The notes: generated by a model not told the origin, from the sequence alone. Counted from the first letter of the stretch, positions 8,914-17,619 are shown. The stretch is 64,000 nt of DNA from Flavobacterium sp. (GCF_028689845.1 NZ_JAQVCH010000002.1:103096-167095); one strand, 5' to 3'. Numbers and translations: made by a program.

Positions 8914-9056
8914 GAATCCTTTCATGCGGTTTTAGCTAATAAAGAAAGTTTTTTACTGTTTTTGAATTAAAAGAACTACAGGAGTGGGAATTGTAAATTT
9001 TACCCCTGAAACGATTTATCTACTAGGAGGTCACACGAAAGGATTCGGGGGACAGC
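8914..9056 (+). repeat. 133-bp inverted-repeat element, copy B (diverged right half)
   Basis: Left end GAATCCTTTCAT (8914-8925) and right end ACGAAAGGATTC (9035-9046) again span exactly 133 bp, with the conserved flank reaching GACAGC at 9056. The left half matches copy C closely. The right half is diverged: the inner GAAAGGATT is changed to GAAACGATT (9008-9016) and the GNRA hairpin is weakened, so only the terminal pairing is kept. Four bases past GACAGC, the sequence joins the 3' end of the PrcB-like lipoprotein module. Confidence 0.72.
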
Positions 9057-9071
9057 TTGATATACCACATC

Positions 9072-9551
9072 TCACTCAAAAACAATAGGTTTTGTCGCTT
9101 TTGGTATTTTTACAATGTGATAGGGTTGTGTACCAACACTTGATGTATTACCAGTCTGTAGATTTTCAACTGTGACAACAATAGTAGTTTCAAATTCAGT
9201 AATGTTAGTAATATCAATTGTATGACCACCATTACCATACACTTGGTCAAAAACGGCAATTACTGTGTAATTAGTAAAATCTATAGATGTCTCTTCAAAA
9301 TATAATTGAGTGAAATTAATTCCACCTGTTTGATAAAAATCATCTATTTGAGTTAATAGGTTGTTCCATTCTATACTAGTATTAATAACAGTTTTTTGTT
9401 GATTAACTACATTAGGGTAAATATTACGTTTACTAATTAATGTATAATCTATAATTATTGGTTCAAAAGGAGGCGTGACAACAGGTTCTACATCGTCATC
9501 ATTACAACTTATAACCATCAAACTAAATAATAGTAAAAATAAATTTTTCAT
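9072..9551 (-). CDS. PrcB-like lipoprotein (copy 2 of a duplicated pair)
   Basis: 159 aa with a lipoprotein signal (MKNLFLLLFSLMVISC; Cys16) followed by an acidic NDDDVEP linker. The C-terminal part (TVIAVFDQVYGNGG ... PYHIVKIPKATKP) resembles the C-terminal domain of PrcB, a protease-complex subunit of oral spirochaetes. The family assignment is by eye. The acidic residues after Cys could favour surface export in Bacteroidota. The protein is a close paralogue of the product at 11441-11932: the ends are almost identical while the middle has diverged. It lies 23 bp downstream of the delta-60-repeat gene on the same strand. Confidence 0.75.
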   Translation of the reverse strand: MKNLFLLLFSLMVISCNDDDVEPVVTPPFEPIIIDYTLISKRNIYPNVVNQQKTVINTSIEWNNLLTQIDDFYQTGGINFTQLYFEETSIDFTNYTVIAVFDQVYGNGGHTIDITNITEFETTIVVTVENLQTGNTSSVGTQPYHIVKIPKATKPIVFE

Positions 9552-9574
9552 AGCGTTTTTTTTAATTTCAATAT

Positions 9575-11107
9575 TTACTTTGATCTTTTAAATAACTTTA
9601 TCATTTCAGTTGAATCATTAATAAAAGTAATCAAACAAAAATAAAATCCATCTTTTAAAAATTCTGTATTAATTACAGTACTGTTATAAACAAATGAAGA
9701 GTTAATCTTTTTACCTAAAGCATCATAAAATGAAATTGATTTAATTGTTTCAGGATATTTTAAATTTAACTCATGATTAAACGGATTTGGAAATAGTTGA
9801 TTTTGATTATCTTCAAAAGTAATTACATTTAAGTTTTCTAGTTCAATTTTAGCATGTGTAACATTATAATTACCCACCATTCCTGAATAACCTGATATTA
9901 TTATTGAGGAATCATTATCAATAGCAATGTCTTTCAAATTATCATTTTGACTAGTTACATCTAAAACCAAGAAACCATTATTATTAAAGTCGGTGTTAAT
10001 AGAACCATTTTCATTCAAATTAATTATTCTAAAATGGGGACCATTATTTTGTAATTCTATTCCACCTAAAAATATCTTTTCATTAGTATCAATTTCAACA
10101 TCTACTATGTTAATAAAATCTCGAAATATTCCATCATTTGCAAAAAGTTGGTCTAATTGTCCAATTGAATTAAACTTTATCATTAAAAAATTACTGCCTG
10201 CTCTTCCACTACAAATAAAGTTTCCGTCTGGGCTTATGTTTATTTTATTTAAATATTCAAACTCACCATTAGATGTGGTGACATCTGTTAATAGTTTTCC
10301 ATTATTTGCAAATGTAGTATCGAAACTACCATCTAAATTTAGTTTTAAAACTGCGGTTTTACTATTTGATGTATTCGTTCTATCATATCCACATAAAATC
10401 AACTTATTATCATTCGTTAATTGAAGCCTCCAAAGATTAAATTTGAAATTTGAATCACTAAGATTTAATACACCATCAGTGCCAAAACTAGTATCAATTT
10501 CACCACTAGAAGTCAACTTCATTAATGCTCCAAAAAAATTAGTACTGTTGCTACCAGTAATTCCAATAATAATACTTTCATCATTTAAAGAAATAACAGA
10601 ACACAGGTCTGTAGAAGTTATAGAATTGAAATTGGTTATTTTTAAAATTCCATTGTTCCCAAATGAACTATCTAAACTTCCATCATTATTATAACGAATT
10701 ACAAACGGTGAATTTGGAAAAATACCTTCTGATGGATTTTGCAAAGTATATTGTCCACCAAGAAGTATTTTGTTGTTAGCTTGAAAAACTACATCACTTG
10801 GAATATCCTTAAAATCAACATTAGTAATAGTTATACCATTATTTCCAAAAGTATCATCAGTTGTTCCGTCTTGATTTAACTTAACTAAAAAAGAATGTGT
10901 TATCAAATCTGGATTTGGACTTTCTAGTAAACTAAAACCAATGGTTAGAATTTTATTGTCAGGTGTAATGATTGTTTTTCTAGGTTCAGTAATATCTTCA
11001 GTTTCAACAACACCATTTGTGCCAAAAGTATTACTTAATTGATAAGTTTGACAATAAGAAAATTTCACGGAGCCAAAGCACACTAATAGGATTACCAATC
11101 TTTTCAT
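9575..11107 (-). CDS. T9SS type A secreted delta-60 repeat protein
   Basis: 510 aa with a signal peptide (about 1-19, ending SYCQ). It contains at least seven units of the delta-60 type (for example LNQDGTTDDTFGNNGI and LNLDGSFDTTFANNGK), likely a beta-propeller-like surface domain. The C-terminus (about 430-510) is a type IX sorting domain: LFPNPFNHELNLKYP, then FYDALGKKI, then LKDGFYFCLI and a basic end LFKRSK. Export by T9SS to the cell surface or medium is expected. It is transcribed with the flanking PrcB-like lipoproteins on the minus strand and lies inside the element-bounded block. The ligand or role is unknown. Confidence 0.85.
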   Translation of the reverse strand: MKRLVILLVCFGSVKFSYCQTYQLSNTFGTNGVVETEDITEPRKTIITPDNKILTIGFSLLESPNPDLITHSFLVKLNQDGTTDDTFGNNGITITNVDFKDIPSDVVFQANNKILLGGQYTLQNPSEGIFPNSPFVIRYNNDGSLDSSFGNNGILKITNFNSITSTDLCSVISLNDESIIIGITGSNSTNFFGALMKLTSSGEIDTSFGTDGVLNLSDSNFKFNLWRLQLTNDNKLILCGYDRTNTSNSKTAVLKLNLDGSFDTTFANNGKLLTDVTTSNGEFEYLNKINISPDGNFICSGRAGSNFLMIKFNSIGQLDQLFANDGIFRDFINIVDVEIDTNEKIFLGGIELQNNGPHFRIINLNENGSINTDFNNNGFLVLDVTSQNDNLKDIAIDNDSSIIISGYSGMVGNYNVTHAKIELENLNVITFEDNQNQLFPNPFNHELNLKYPETIKSISFYDALGKKINSSFVYNSTVINTEFLKDGFYFCLITFINDSTEMIKLFKRSK

Positions 11108-11118
11108 AATTTTTTTTT

Positions 11119-11440
11119 TTATTGTTTAACTAAATTTTTGGCATCAATAATCTGTCCGTTGCAAATTAAAGCAACAGTATAAAATCCATTGGGGTAATTA
11201 GATATATCAATCGTGGTTTCTGTGCTGTTTAAATCTAAAACGTAGTTATTAGAATCATTCGTAGTACCATAACTTCCTAGTATCATGAGATAAGCGGAGC
11301 CTACTTCGTTTAGCTTATAGCTTACTGTGATTTGATTTATAGCCGGATTTGGTGAGATAGCATATAAAACACTTGGCTTAATAGCTACATCAACTTCCGA
11401 ATAATATTTGAAGCCATCTACTGTTGTAATATACCACATC
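11119..11440 (-). pseudogene. Remnant of a T9SS type A protein (C-terminal sorting tail only)
   Basis: About 107 codons encode MWYITTVDGFKYY, a proline/asparagine motif ISPNPAINQITVSYKLN and a typical sorting tail (TTIDISNYPNGFYTVALICNG, ending in KNLVKQ). No signal peptide or passenger domain precedes it; the homologous sequence starts exactly at the stop of the upstream lipoprotein gene. The open frame can be extended to an ATG at 11454 that overlaps that gene by 14 bp, so it may still be translated. A second remnant of the same tail is at 11943-12059. It is best read as a broken gene end left by recombination. Confidence 0.7.
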
Positions 11441-11932
11441 TTACTCAAAAACAATAGGTTTAGTCGCTTTTGGTATTTTTACAATGTGATACGTTTGAGT
11501 AACAACACTAGATGTATTACCTGTTTGTAAATTCTCAACGGTTACAGTAATGTTATTTTCAAATTCAGTAATATTTGTAATATCAATAGAATGACCACCA
11601 TTACCATATACTTGGTCAAAAACGGCAATTACTGTATAGTTAGTAAAATCTATAGTGGTTTCGGTAAAATTTGTTTCGGTATAATAATTTCCTAAACCAA
11701 AAGCTATATAAGGGGCATCCATTAGATTCTTGATGTTTATCCAACTTGAATTCTCATTTATAATAAAGTTTTCCATTGAAATACCCTCAATAGGTATATT
11801 TTGATTATCTTTTGCAATTAGTACAGGGTTAATAACCACAGGCACAAAAGGAGGCGTTACAATGGGTTCTACATCGTCATCATTACAACTTATAACAATG
11901 AAACTAAGGAAGAATAAAAATAATTTTTTCAT
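11441..11932 (-). CDS. PrcB-like lipoprotein (copy 1 of a duplicated pair)
   Basis: 163 aa, lipoprotein signal with VISC (Cys16), then the same NDDDVEP linker and TPPF segment as the paralogue at 9072-9551. The C-terminal half (TVIAVFDQVYGNGGHSIDI ... KATKPIVFE) is nearly identical to the paralogue, while residues about 35-85 differ completely. This pattern, with constant ends and a variable middle, fits duplication followed by selection or conversion. Probable outer-membrane lipoprotein; PrcB-like domain assigned by eye; function unknown. Confidence 0.75.
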   Translation of the reverse strand: MKKLFLFFLSFIVISCNDDDVEPIVTPPFVPVVINPVLIAKDNQNIPIEGISMENFIINENSSWINIKNLMDAPYIAFGLGNYYTETNFTETTIDFTNYTVIAVFDQVYGNGGHSIDITNITEFENNITVTVENLQTGNTSSVVTQTYHIVKIPKATKPIVFE

Positions 11933-11942
11933 AGCGTTTTTT

Positions 11943-12059
11943 TTATTGTTTAACTAAATTTTTGGCATCTATAATAGTACCGTTGCAAATTAAAGCAACA
12001 GTATAAAATCCAGGAGGGTAACTAGAAATATCAATAGTGGTTTCGGTAGTGTTTATTTT
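11943..12059 (-). pseudogene. Second remnant of a T9SS C-terminal tail
   Basis: The last 35 or so codons (TTETTIDISSYPPGFYTVAL ... KNLVKQ) match the tail at 11119-11440, with the same following bases. Upstream of about 12059 the similarity ends. The longer open frame reaching 12191 has no signal peptide and reads as unrelated sequence, so I treat only the tail as a recognisable remnant. It repeats the order [T9SS tail][PrcB-like lipoprotein] seen elsewhere in this block. Confidence 0.6.
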
Positions 12060-12220
12060 TTGGAAATGTGGTATCAACAACAAAATTGTATCCAAGGAAT
12101 GCAATTCTGAATAACACAAACTTACACAAAAAATATTTACAAAATATCTAAAGGTTATTTTTTTTAAGGTGTTCACAAGTACCGCTCCCAAACGAACAAA
12201 CTACTTTATTCCTTTTTGTT

Positions 12221-12248
12221 GAGATTCCTCCTTCGTCGGAATGACAAA
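12221..12248. repeat. Dispersed repeat with inverted core, copy 1
   Basis: GAGATTCCTCCTTCGTCGGA followed by ATGACAAA. A near-identical copy lies at 46314-46341 (AAGAC in place of ATGAC). The core ATTCC...GGAAT is a short inverted repeat. The same kind of sequence is common between genes in Flavobacterium genomes, from memory. It sits 68 bp before copy C of the 133-bp element. Confidence 0.6.
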
Positions 12249-12315
12249 ATCATGAAGATTATCTCTTAACTGAATTACATTGACCACACGTACCGAGCAT
12301 AGCGAACTGACGAAG

Positions 12316-12460
12316 TAATCCTTTCATGCGGTTTTAGCTAATAAAGAAAGTTTTTTACTATTTTTGAATTAAAAGAACAACAGGAGTGGGAACTCTAAAT
12401 TTTAAACCGGAAAGGATTTATTTACTTTGAGGCCAAACGAAAGGATTCGGGAGACAGCGG
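12316..12460 (+). repeat. 133-bp inverted-repeat element, copy C (plus 12 bp conserved right flank)
   Basis: Left end TAATCCTTTCAT (12316-12327), right end ACGAAAGGATTC (12437-12448), again exactly 133 bp, with the flank GGGAGACAGCGG to 12460. From about the tenth base of the element onward it is almost identical to copy A, including the inner GAAAGGATT (12410-12418) and the GAGT-GGGA-ACTC hairpin (12384-12395). All three copies point the same way. The rest of the gap 12192-12597 holds the dispersed repeat at 12221 and the promoter at 12568; I see nothing else in it. Confidence 0.75.
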
Positions 12461-12567
12461 GGGAAAGTAAATTAAAAATACGATAACCATCCAAACCGCG
12501 TTACTAGTAAACAGTATAACCGTTTTTTGATTTTTAAACCACATCAAAAATCAAATCCTAAAATGCT

Positions 12568-12575
12568 TATATTTG
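12568..12575 (+). promoter_or_regulatory. Bacteroidota -7 promoter element
   Basis: TATATTTG fits the TAnnTTTG consensus and lies 22 bp before the ATG at 12598. No clear -33 TTG at the usual spacing. Confidence 0.55.
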
Positions 12576-12597
12576 ACAAACCCATAAATACCGTTTA

Positions 12598-15500
12598 ATG
12601 AAGTTGTTTCCGTTAAAAATTAGTACAAATTTATGTTGTTACGGAATAACTTTGGTTATGGCTTTCGTTTTAATGACCAGCTGCACCACCTACAAATCCA
12701 AAATGGGGAGTTCGGCAACTTCTTTTTATGATAACCAATCCCTAGATACGACTACGATTGTTTACTCTGTTTTTCTGACTGGCAATGCCGGAAATTCTTT
12801 AAATGATCTGGCGACTCCTTCTTTACAAAACTTTAAACGAAGGCTAGACAAAGCTTCCAAAAATAGTAGCGTTTTATTTTTGGGCGACAACATTTATCCG
12901 CTTCATGGATTTGGTGAAAACCGCATGAAAGCAGAAGAAAAAATCAACAAACAACTTGATTTAATTCCTTCTTTTGGTGGCAACGTGTTTTTTATTCCTG
13001 GTGATTATGATTGGCAGAATGGCATTCCTGGTTTAATGACTCAAGAACAATTTATTGCTAATTACAAAAAAAAGAAAAGTCAACTATTGCCTCAAAATGC
13101 CTGCGGAATGGAGTCTGTTTCGCTGAGTAAGAATGTGGAATTAATCGTGGTCGATTCGCAATGGTTTTTGGAAGACTGGGACGTTCAACCTGAAATCAAT
13201 AAAGGCTGTGCGATTAAAACTAGAGAACAATTTTTAGAAGTTTTAGATAAGCATTTGTTGGAAAATCAAGAGAAAACTGTGCTTTTAGCCATGCATCATC
13301 CGCTCCTTAGCAATGGCGTTTATGGCGGGCAATATTCGTTAAAGCAGCAACTTTATCCTTTTGACAATTCTATTCCGCTCCCCATTGTGGGAAGTTTTGT
13401 GAACTTGTTTAGAAAAGCCAGCGGTTATGACACGAATGATTTGCAAAATAGTCGGTATCGCGAAATGGCGAATCAAGTGAAGTCGGTGATTCAAAAATAC
13501 AATCATGTGGTAGTGGTTTCTGGACATGAACAAAACTTGCAATACATTCAAACAGACGGAATTCAACAAATTATTAGCGGAGCGGGTGCTCATTATTCGC
13601 CAGCACGAGCTGTTAATCCAAAGGATTTTAGTTTTGGTGGCAACGGTTATGCTGTGTTTGATGTGTTTGACAATGGTGCTTCAACGGTTTCGTATTATAC
13701 CACTATCAACCGAAAAGAAGTACTGCTGTTTAAACAAATAACGAGAGAACCGGACGCATCTTATCAAACAAAAAAGTATCCGAAAGAAGTGGAGACGGAA
13801 GTTCGAAAATCCATCTTTGGGCGTCCGATTAGTAGCAACGGCATCTTTTATGAATTTCTATGGGGAAAGCATTATAAAAAATATTATCAAAAGACGATTG
13901 CGGTTAAAACGGCCTCCATTGACACCCTTTATGGCGGTTTGAAACCGATTGGATTGGATAAAATGAACACCAATAGTTCGCTCATTTTATCAGATAAAAA
14001 AGGAAAGGAATTTATTTTGACACCCTTAGAAAAAGATGCTGCTTCTTTTTTTAAATCAATCGCTTATAAAAATCAACCTTTTTCTTCGCAAGATGAGAAT
14101 GAAATGACAGAAGAGTTTTTGCGAGATTATTTTACAACTATTCATCCGTTTACCCCGCTTGTGATTCCAAGTTTATCCAAAGCAATTGGTCTTCGTTCTA
14201 CCGAGCCAAAATTATATTATTTGCCCAAACAAAATCAATTAGCTTCTTACAATGTCGACTTTGGGAATGCGTTTTATTATTTGACAGAACAACCTTCGAG
14301 TGCATACAAAAATAAAAATGAATTTGGAAAAGCAACGACTATCATCAGCACTGATGAAATGCTTAAATTAATTCGTTCTGATAAAAACCATCGGGTGGAT
14401 ACCGACAATTATATTCGGGCTCGTCTTTTTGATATGTTGGTTGGCGATTGGGATAGAGGGGCAAACAATTGGCAATGGGCCGCTTATGAAGAAAACAACA
14501 AAACTATTTACCGTCCTATTTCTTCTCAAAGAGATCAAGCTTTTGCTAAATATGATGGTCTTTTTTTAGGATTGTTAAAAAGTATTCCCGCAATGGGACA
14601 AATGCATTCGTATCGCTATAATTTCTCAAATGTAAAAGCTTTTAATCAACAAGCATATGCCTTAGATTTGGCTTTGCTTCCTGATACCGAAGAGAAAAAT
14701 TGGGTTAAACAAGCTAATTATATTCAAGAACAACTGACCAACGACCTCATCAATGCTTCGTTTTTAAAAATGCCTTATGAATTGCAAGATGAGACGACTT
14801 CAAAATTAAAACTTCATTTTAGAAATCGCCTAAAAAAATTAAACGAAACTGCTCGTAGCTATCATAAACTACTAGAGAAAAAAGCGATTGTGGTTGGCAC
14901 TCAAAAAAATGACGTCATTGTAATTACACGTTTAAACAAAGGAAGAACGGTAGTAGTGGTTTATAACGGCATGAAAACGCCAAAAAATATTGTTTTTGAA
15001 AAAACATTTTACAAAAAGAACACCAAGGAAATCTGGCTGTTTGGACTAGAAGGCAACGACGAGTTTAGCGTTGAAGGAAATCAGAAAAAAAATATTCGTA
15101 TTCGGTTGATTGGTGGGTTAAACCAAGATTCGTATGTAATTGAAAATGGTAAAAACATCAAAATTCATGATTTTTTATCCAATTCAAAGACAATTACTGC
15201 CGATGGAAAAACGAAGGTTTTACTTTCTAATAATTATGAAACAAATACTTACAACTATAAAAAACCAAAGTTTAATTCGTTTTCAGCCATACCGATAGCT
15301 GGTTATAATCCCGATGATGGTTTGCGATTAGGAGCTCGTTTCAATTTTACTCAAAATGGTTTTTTAGGAAATCCATACACCCAAAACCATCTTTTAATGG
15401 CCAATTATTATTTTGCCACGAGCGGTTATGATGTTAGTTATTCGGGTAATGCAAAGAAAATATGGGATAATTACGATTTGATTGTCGATGCTTCTGCCAC

Positions 15501-16314
15501 GAGTTCTAATTTTGCTCAGAACTTTTTTGGCTATGGAAATGAAACCGTTTATAATGAAGAGGAATTTGGCATTGATTATAATCGGGTTCGAATTGCCTCT
15601 TTAAAACTGAGTCCCGGTTTGGTTTGGCTAAGAAGCAATGGCAGTTCTATAATTGGGCGGATGAATGTAGAATCTTTTCAAGTAGAAAATACGCCAGACC
15701 GCTATATTTCAGAAAGCGAACAAGATTCTAGGTTTTTTGAATTTCAAAACTTTGCAGGTATTGGTTTAGAATACCATTTTAAAAATTATGACAATGCTTT
15801 TATTCCAACACTAGGTTTCGGATTAAAAGCCGTTGGGAAATGGTCAAGCAATTTGGGCGATTTTTCAAGACAAATTCCGTTTATAGAAACGGTGGTAAAC
15901 TTTGTTTATAAACTCGATCCAAAAGCCGATTGGGTTTTGCAAACAACTATTAAAGGAAAAACAATATTTACTTCGGATTTTGAATTTTATCAAGCCGCAT
16001 CTTTAGGTGGCGATGCCGATTTGAGAGGATTTCGAGATAATCGTTTTACGGGAAAATCTGCTTTGTATCAAGGTTCCGATTTGCGATATAGCATCGGTCA
16101 AATTAAAAATCCGTTTGCCCCTATTCAGTACGGAGCTTTTCTTGGATATGATTACGGACGGGTTTGGTTACCTTCTGAAAGTTCATCAAAATGGCACCAA
16201 TCAACAGGGTTTGGGCTGTGGTTAAACAGCAGTAATATGGTGTCTTCTGAAATCACCTATTTTCACTCGAGTGATGGCGGACGAATTGCTTTTGGGATGA
16301 AGTTTAATTTTTAG
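12598..16314 (+). CDS. Metallophosphoesterase fused to an outer-membrane beta-barrel (calcineurin-like / Omp85-type)
   Basis: 1238 aa with an N-terminal lipoprotein-like signal (LMTSC, Cys about 29). Residues about 50-370 form a calcineurin-like phosphoesterase fold: FLGDNIYP (D97, N98), PGDYDWQNG (D136-W139), AMHHPLLSNG and SGHEQNLQY. The canonical GNHD motif here reads GDYD and GHxH reads GHEQ, so two metal ligands are altered. A middle segment (about 400-900) of unknown fold contains RARLFDMLVGDWDRG and RPISSQRDQAF. The last 330 residues are a beta-barrel of the surface-antigen/Omp85 type (GGDADLRGFRDNRF, GYDYGRVW, terminal F). The protein is likely anchored in the outer membrane with a periplasmic or surface enzyme head. 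Substrate unknown. Confidence 0.85.
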   Translation: MKLFPLKISTNLCCYGITLVMAFVLMTSCTTYKSKMGSSATSFYDNQSLDTTTIVYSVFLTGNAGNSLNDLATPSLQNFKRRLDKASKNSSVLFLGDNIYPLHGFGENRMKAEEKINKQLDLIPSFGGNVFFIPGDYDWQNGIPGLMTQEQFIANYKKKKSQLLPQNACGMESVSLSKNVELIVVDSQWFLEDWDVQPEINKGCAIKTREQFLEVLDKHLLENQEKTVLLAMHHPLLSNGVYGGQYSLKQQLYPFDNSIPLPIVGSFVNLFRKASGYDTNDLQNSRYREMANQVKSVIQKYNHVVVVSGHEQNLQYIQTDGIQQIISGAGAHYSPARAVNPKDFSFGGNGYAVFDVFDNGASTVSYYTTINRKEVLLFKQITREPDASYQTKKYPKEVETEVRKSIFGRPISSNGIFYEFLWGKHYKKYYQKTIAVKTASIDTLYGGLKPIGLDKMNTNSSLILSDKKGKEFILTPLEKDAASFFKSIAYKNQPFSSQDENEMTEEFLRDYFTTIHPFTPLVIPSLSKAIGLRSTEPKLYYLPKQNQLASYNVDFGNAFYYLTEQPSSAYKNKNEFGKATTIISTDEMLKLIRSDKNHRVDTDNYIRARLFDMLVGDWDRGANNWQWAAYEENNKTIYRPISSQRDQAFAKYDGLFLGLLKSIPAMGQMHSYRYNFSNVKAFNQQAYALDLALLPDTEEKNWVKQANYIQEQLTNDLINASFLKMPYELQDETTSKLKLHFRNRLKKLNETARSYHKLLEKKAIVVGTQKNDVIVITRLNKGRTVVVVYNGMKTPKNIVFEKTFYKKNTKEIWLFGLEGNDEFSVEGNQKKNIRIRLIGGLNQDSYVIENGKNIKIHDFLSNSKTITADGKTKVLLSNNYETNTYNYKKPKFNSFSAIPIAGYNPDDGLRLGARFNFTQNGFLGNPYTQNHLLMANYYFATSGYDVSYSGNAKKIWDNYDLIVDASATSSNFAQNFFGYGNETVYNEEEFGIDYNRVRIASLKLSPGLVWLRSNGSSIIGRMNVESFQVENTPDRYISESEQDSRFFEFQNFAGIGLEYHFKNYDNAFIPTLGFGLKAVGKWSSNLGDFSRQIPFIETVVNFVYKLDPKADWVLQTTIKGKTIFTSDFEFYQAASLGGDADLRGFRDNRFTGKSALYQGSDLRYSIGQIKNPFAPIQYGAFLGYDYGRVWLPSESSSKWHQSTGFGLWLNSSNMVSSEITYFHSSDGGRIAFGMKFNF

Positions 16315-16470
16315 AATTAACCTTAGCAGTACTTTTTACTTAAGTTTGTTTAGAATAACGCCTATTATTAAAAAAAATACGAATTTTAATATCATTTTCA
16401 TTCGTGTATTTATACGTTTGGTGGCATCTTTAAACTGATAAATCGCTGTTTTACCATTCAACTATTTAAC

Positions 16471-16478
16471 TATATTTG
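16471..16478 (+). promoter_or_regulatory. Possible -7 promoter element for the urea transporter gene
   Basis: TATATTTG, 110 bp upstream of the ATG at 16589. The long leader (about 100 nt) includes a partial GCCTT/AAGGC inverted repeat near 16510-16538 but no recognised riboswitch. The gap 16315-16588 shows nothing else. Confidence 0.4.
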
Positions 16479-16588
16479 AAACGAATAAATAAAGGTTTTT
16501 TCTCGAACAGCCTTTAGCGATAAATTTTAGCGAAGGCAAAAAGTAATCTCTTTTATTCTAGAGCAACTAATAGATCATCAAGAAAGGA

Positions 16589-17497
16589 ATGACGGCAAAC
16601 AAAGACGTTGAAAATAATTTTACAGCAAAAACAGCTTCATTAGTAGCTATATTATTAAAAGGTTTTGGACAAATAATGCTTCAAGAAAATTCTATTACTG
16701 GTTTTCTCTTGTTGTTTGGTATTTTCTATGGCTCATTCATAATGGGTGTTGCTGCACTTTTAGCAGTAATAGCTGGAACGGCCACTGCAATGTTGCTTAA
16801 ATACGACAAATCAGAAATTGACAAAGGATTATATGGATTTAGTGCTGCTCTAGTAGGTGTAGCTGTGCTTCTGTTTTTAAAGCCCGTCATTTTAAGCTGG
16901 CTTTTAATAATTCTTGGTTCGTCATTAGCAACCATAATCCAACACTTTTTTATAAAAAGAAAAATACCCGTATTCACGCTTCCGTTTGTTTTGGTTACTT
17001 GGGCAATAATTTTGTTTGCCCGCACTTATTTCACTGAAACCATGTTATTACCGTCAACTTCAATTAACTCAACCCACGATTATTTTACGTTCGGTTTCAA
17101 AGGCTTTGGGCAGGTAATATTTCAAGACAATTTAGTGTCTGGAATATTATTTTTTATCGCAGTCTTTATCAGTTCACCCATTTCTGCATTGTATGGTCTT
17201 GCTGGAGGAATAGTGTCTGCAATTATTGCATTCAAATTCTTTGTTCCTATCCATGATATAAGCATGGGACTATTTAGTTATAATGCTGTATTATGTACTA
17301 TTGTATTTACAGGTGGTCAACTTAAAGATGGCATCTGGGTTTTGTTTTCCGTCTTGTTCTCTCTTTTAGTAAGTTTATTCTTGGCAGCTTTTGCTATTAT
17401 ACCACTTACATTTCCATTTGTTTTAGCATCTTGTATTACGCTCTTTTTAAAAAGAAAGCTTATCAAAAACAGACAAGTTATAGCACTAGAAAAGTAG
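16589..17497 (+). CDS. Urea transporter family protein
   Basis: 302 aa, almost entirely hydrophobic, with the internal duplication typical of the urea transporter (UT/SLC14, Yut) family: GFGQIMLQENSITG near residue 24 and GFGQVIFQDNLVSG near residue 172. Each half also has the LYGFSAALVG or LFSYNAVLC type segment that lines the urea pore. It would allow facilitated urea diffusion across the inner membrane. No urease genes lie in the window, so the physiological use (nitrogen supply or waste export) is open. It appears monocistronic, with its own promoter candidate. Confidence 0.87.
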   Translation: MTANKDVENNFTAKTASLVAILLKGFGQIMLQENSITGFLLLFGIFYGSFIMGVAALLAVIAGTATAMLLKYDKSEIDKGLYGFSAALVGVAVLLFLKPVILSWLLIILGSSLATIIQHFFIKRKIPVFTLPFVLVTWAIILFARTYFTETMLLPSTSINSTHDYFTFGFKGFGQVIFQDNLVSGILFFIAVFISSPISALYGLAGGIVSAIIAFKFFVPIHDISMGLFSYNAVLCTIVFTGGQLKDGIWVLFSVLFSLLVSLFLAAFAIIPLTFPFVLASCITLFLKRKLIKNRQVIALEK

Positions 17498-17535
17498 TTT
17501 TTAAAAAAGTTGTCCGTAATCCGATTGCATTTAAC

Positions 17536-17543
17536 TAAATTTG
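17536..17543 (+). promoter_or_regulatory. Possible -7 promoter element for the TMEM175-like gene
   Basis: TAAATTTG fits TAnnTTTG and lies 77 bp upstream of the ATG at 17620, in the gap after the urea transporter. Confidence 0.4.
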
Positions 17544-17619
17544 AATCAAATAAAAACCTAAAAATAGTCAACGCGTTTTAAGACATGTCAAAGACTTAAA
17601 TAAACTCACGTAAACTCGA

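Noticed and set aside
12060..12191. Extension of the T9SS tail remnant as a real 82-residue gene start
   Set aside because: Similarity to the paralogous tail stops near 12059 and no signal peptide or conserved motif lies upstream.
8091..12460. The 133-bp elements as integron attC sites
   Set aside because: Length and paired ends are suggestive, but I see no RYYYAAC/GTTRRRY core sites and no integrase, and cassette genes lie on both strands.
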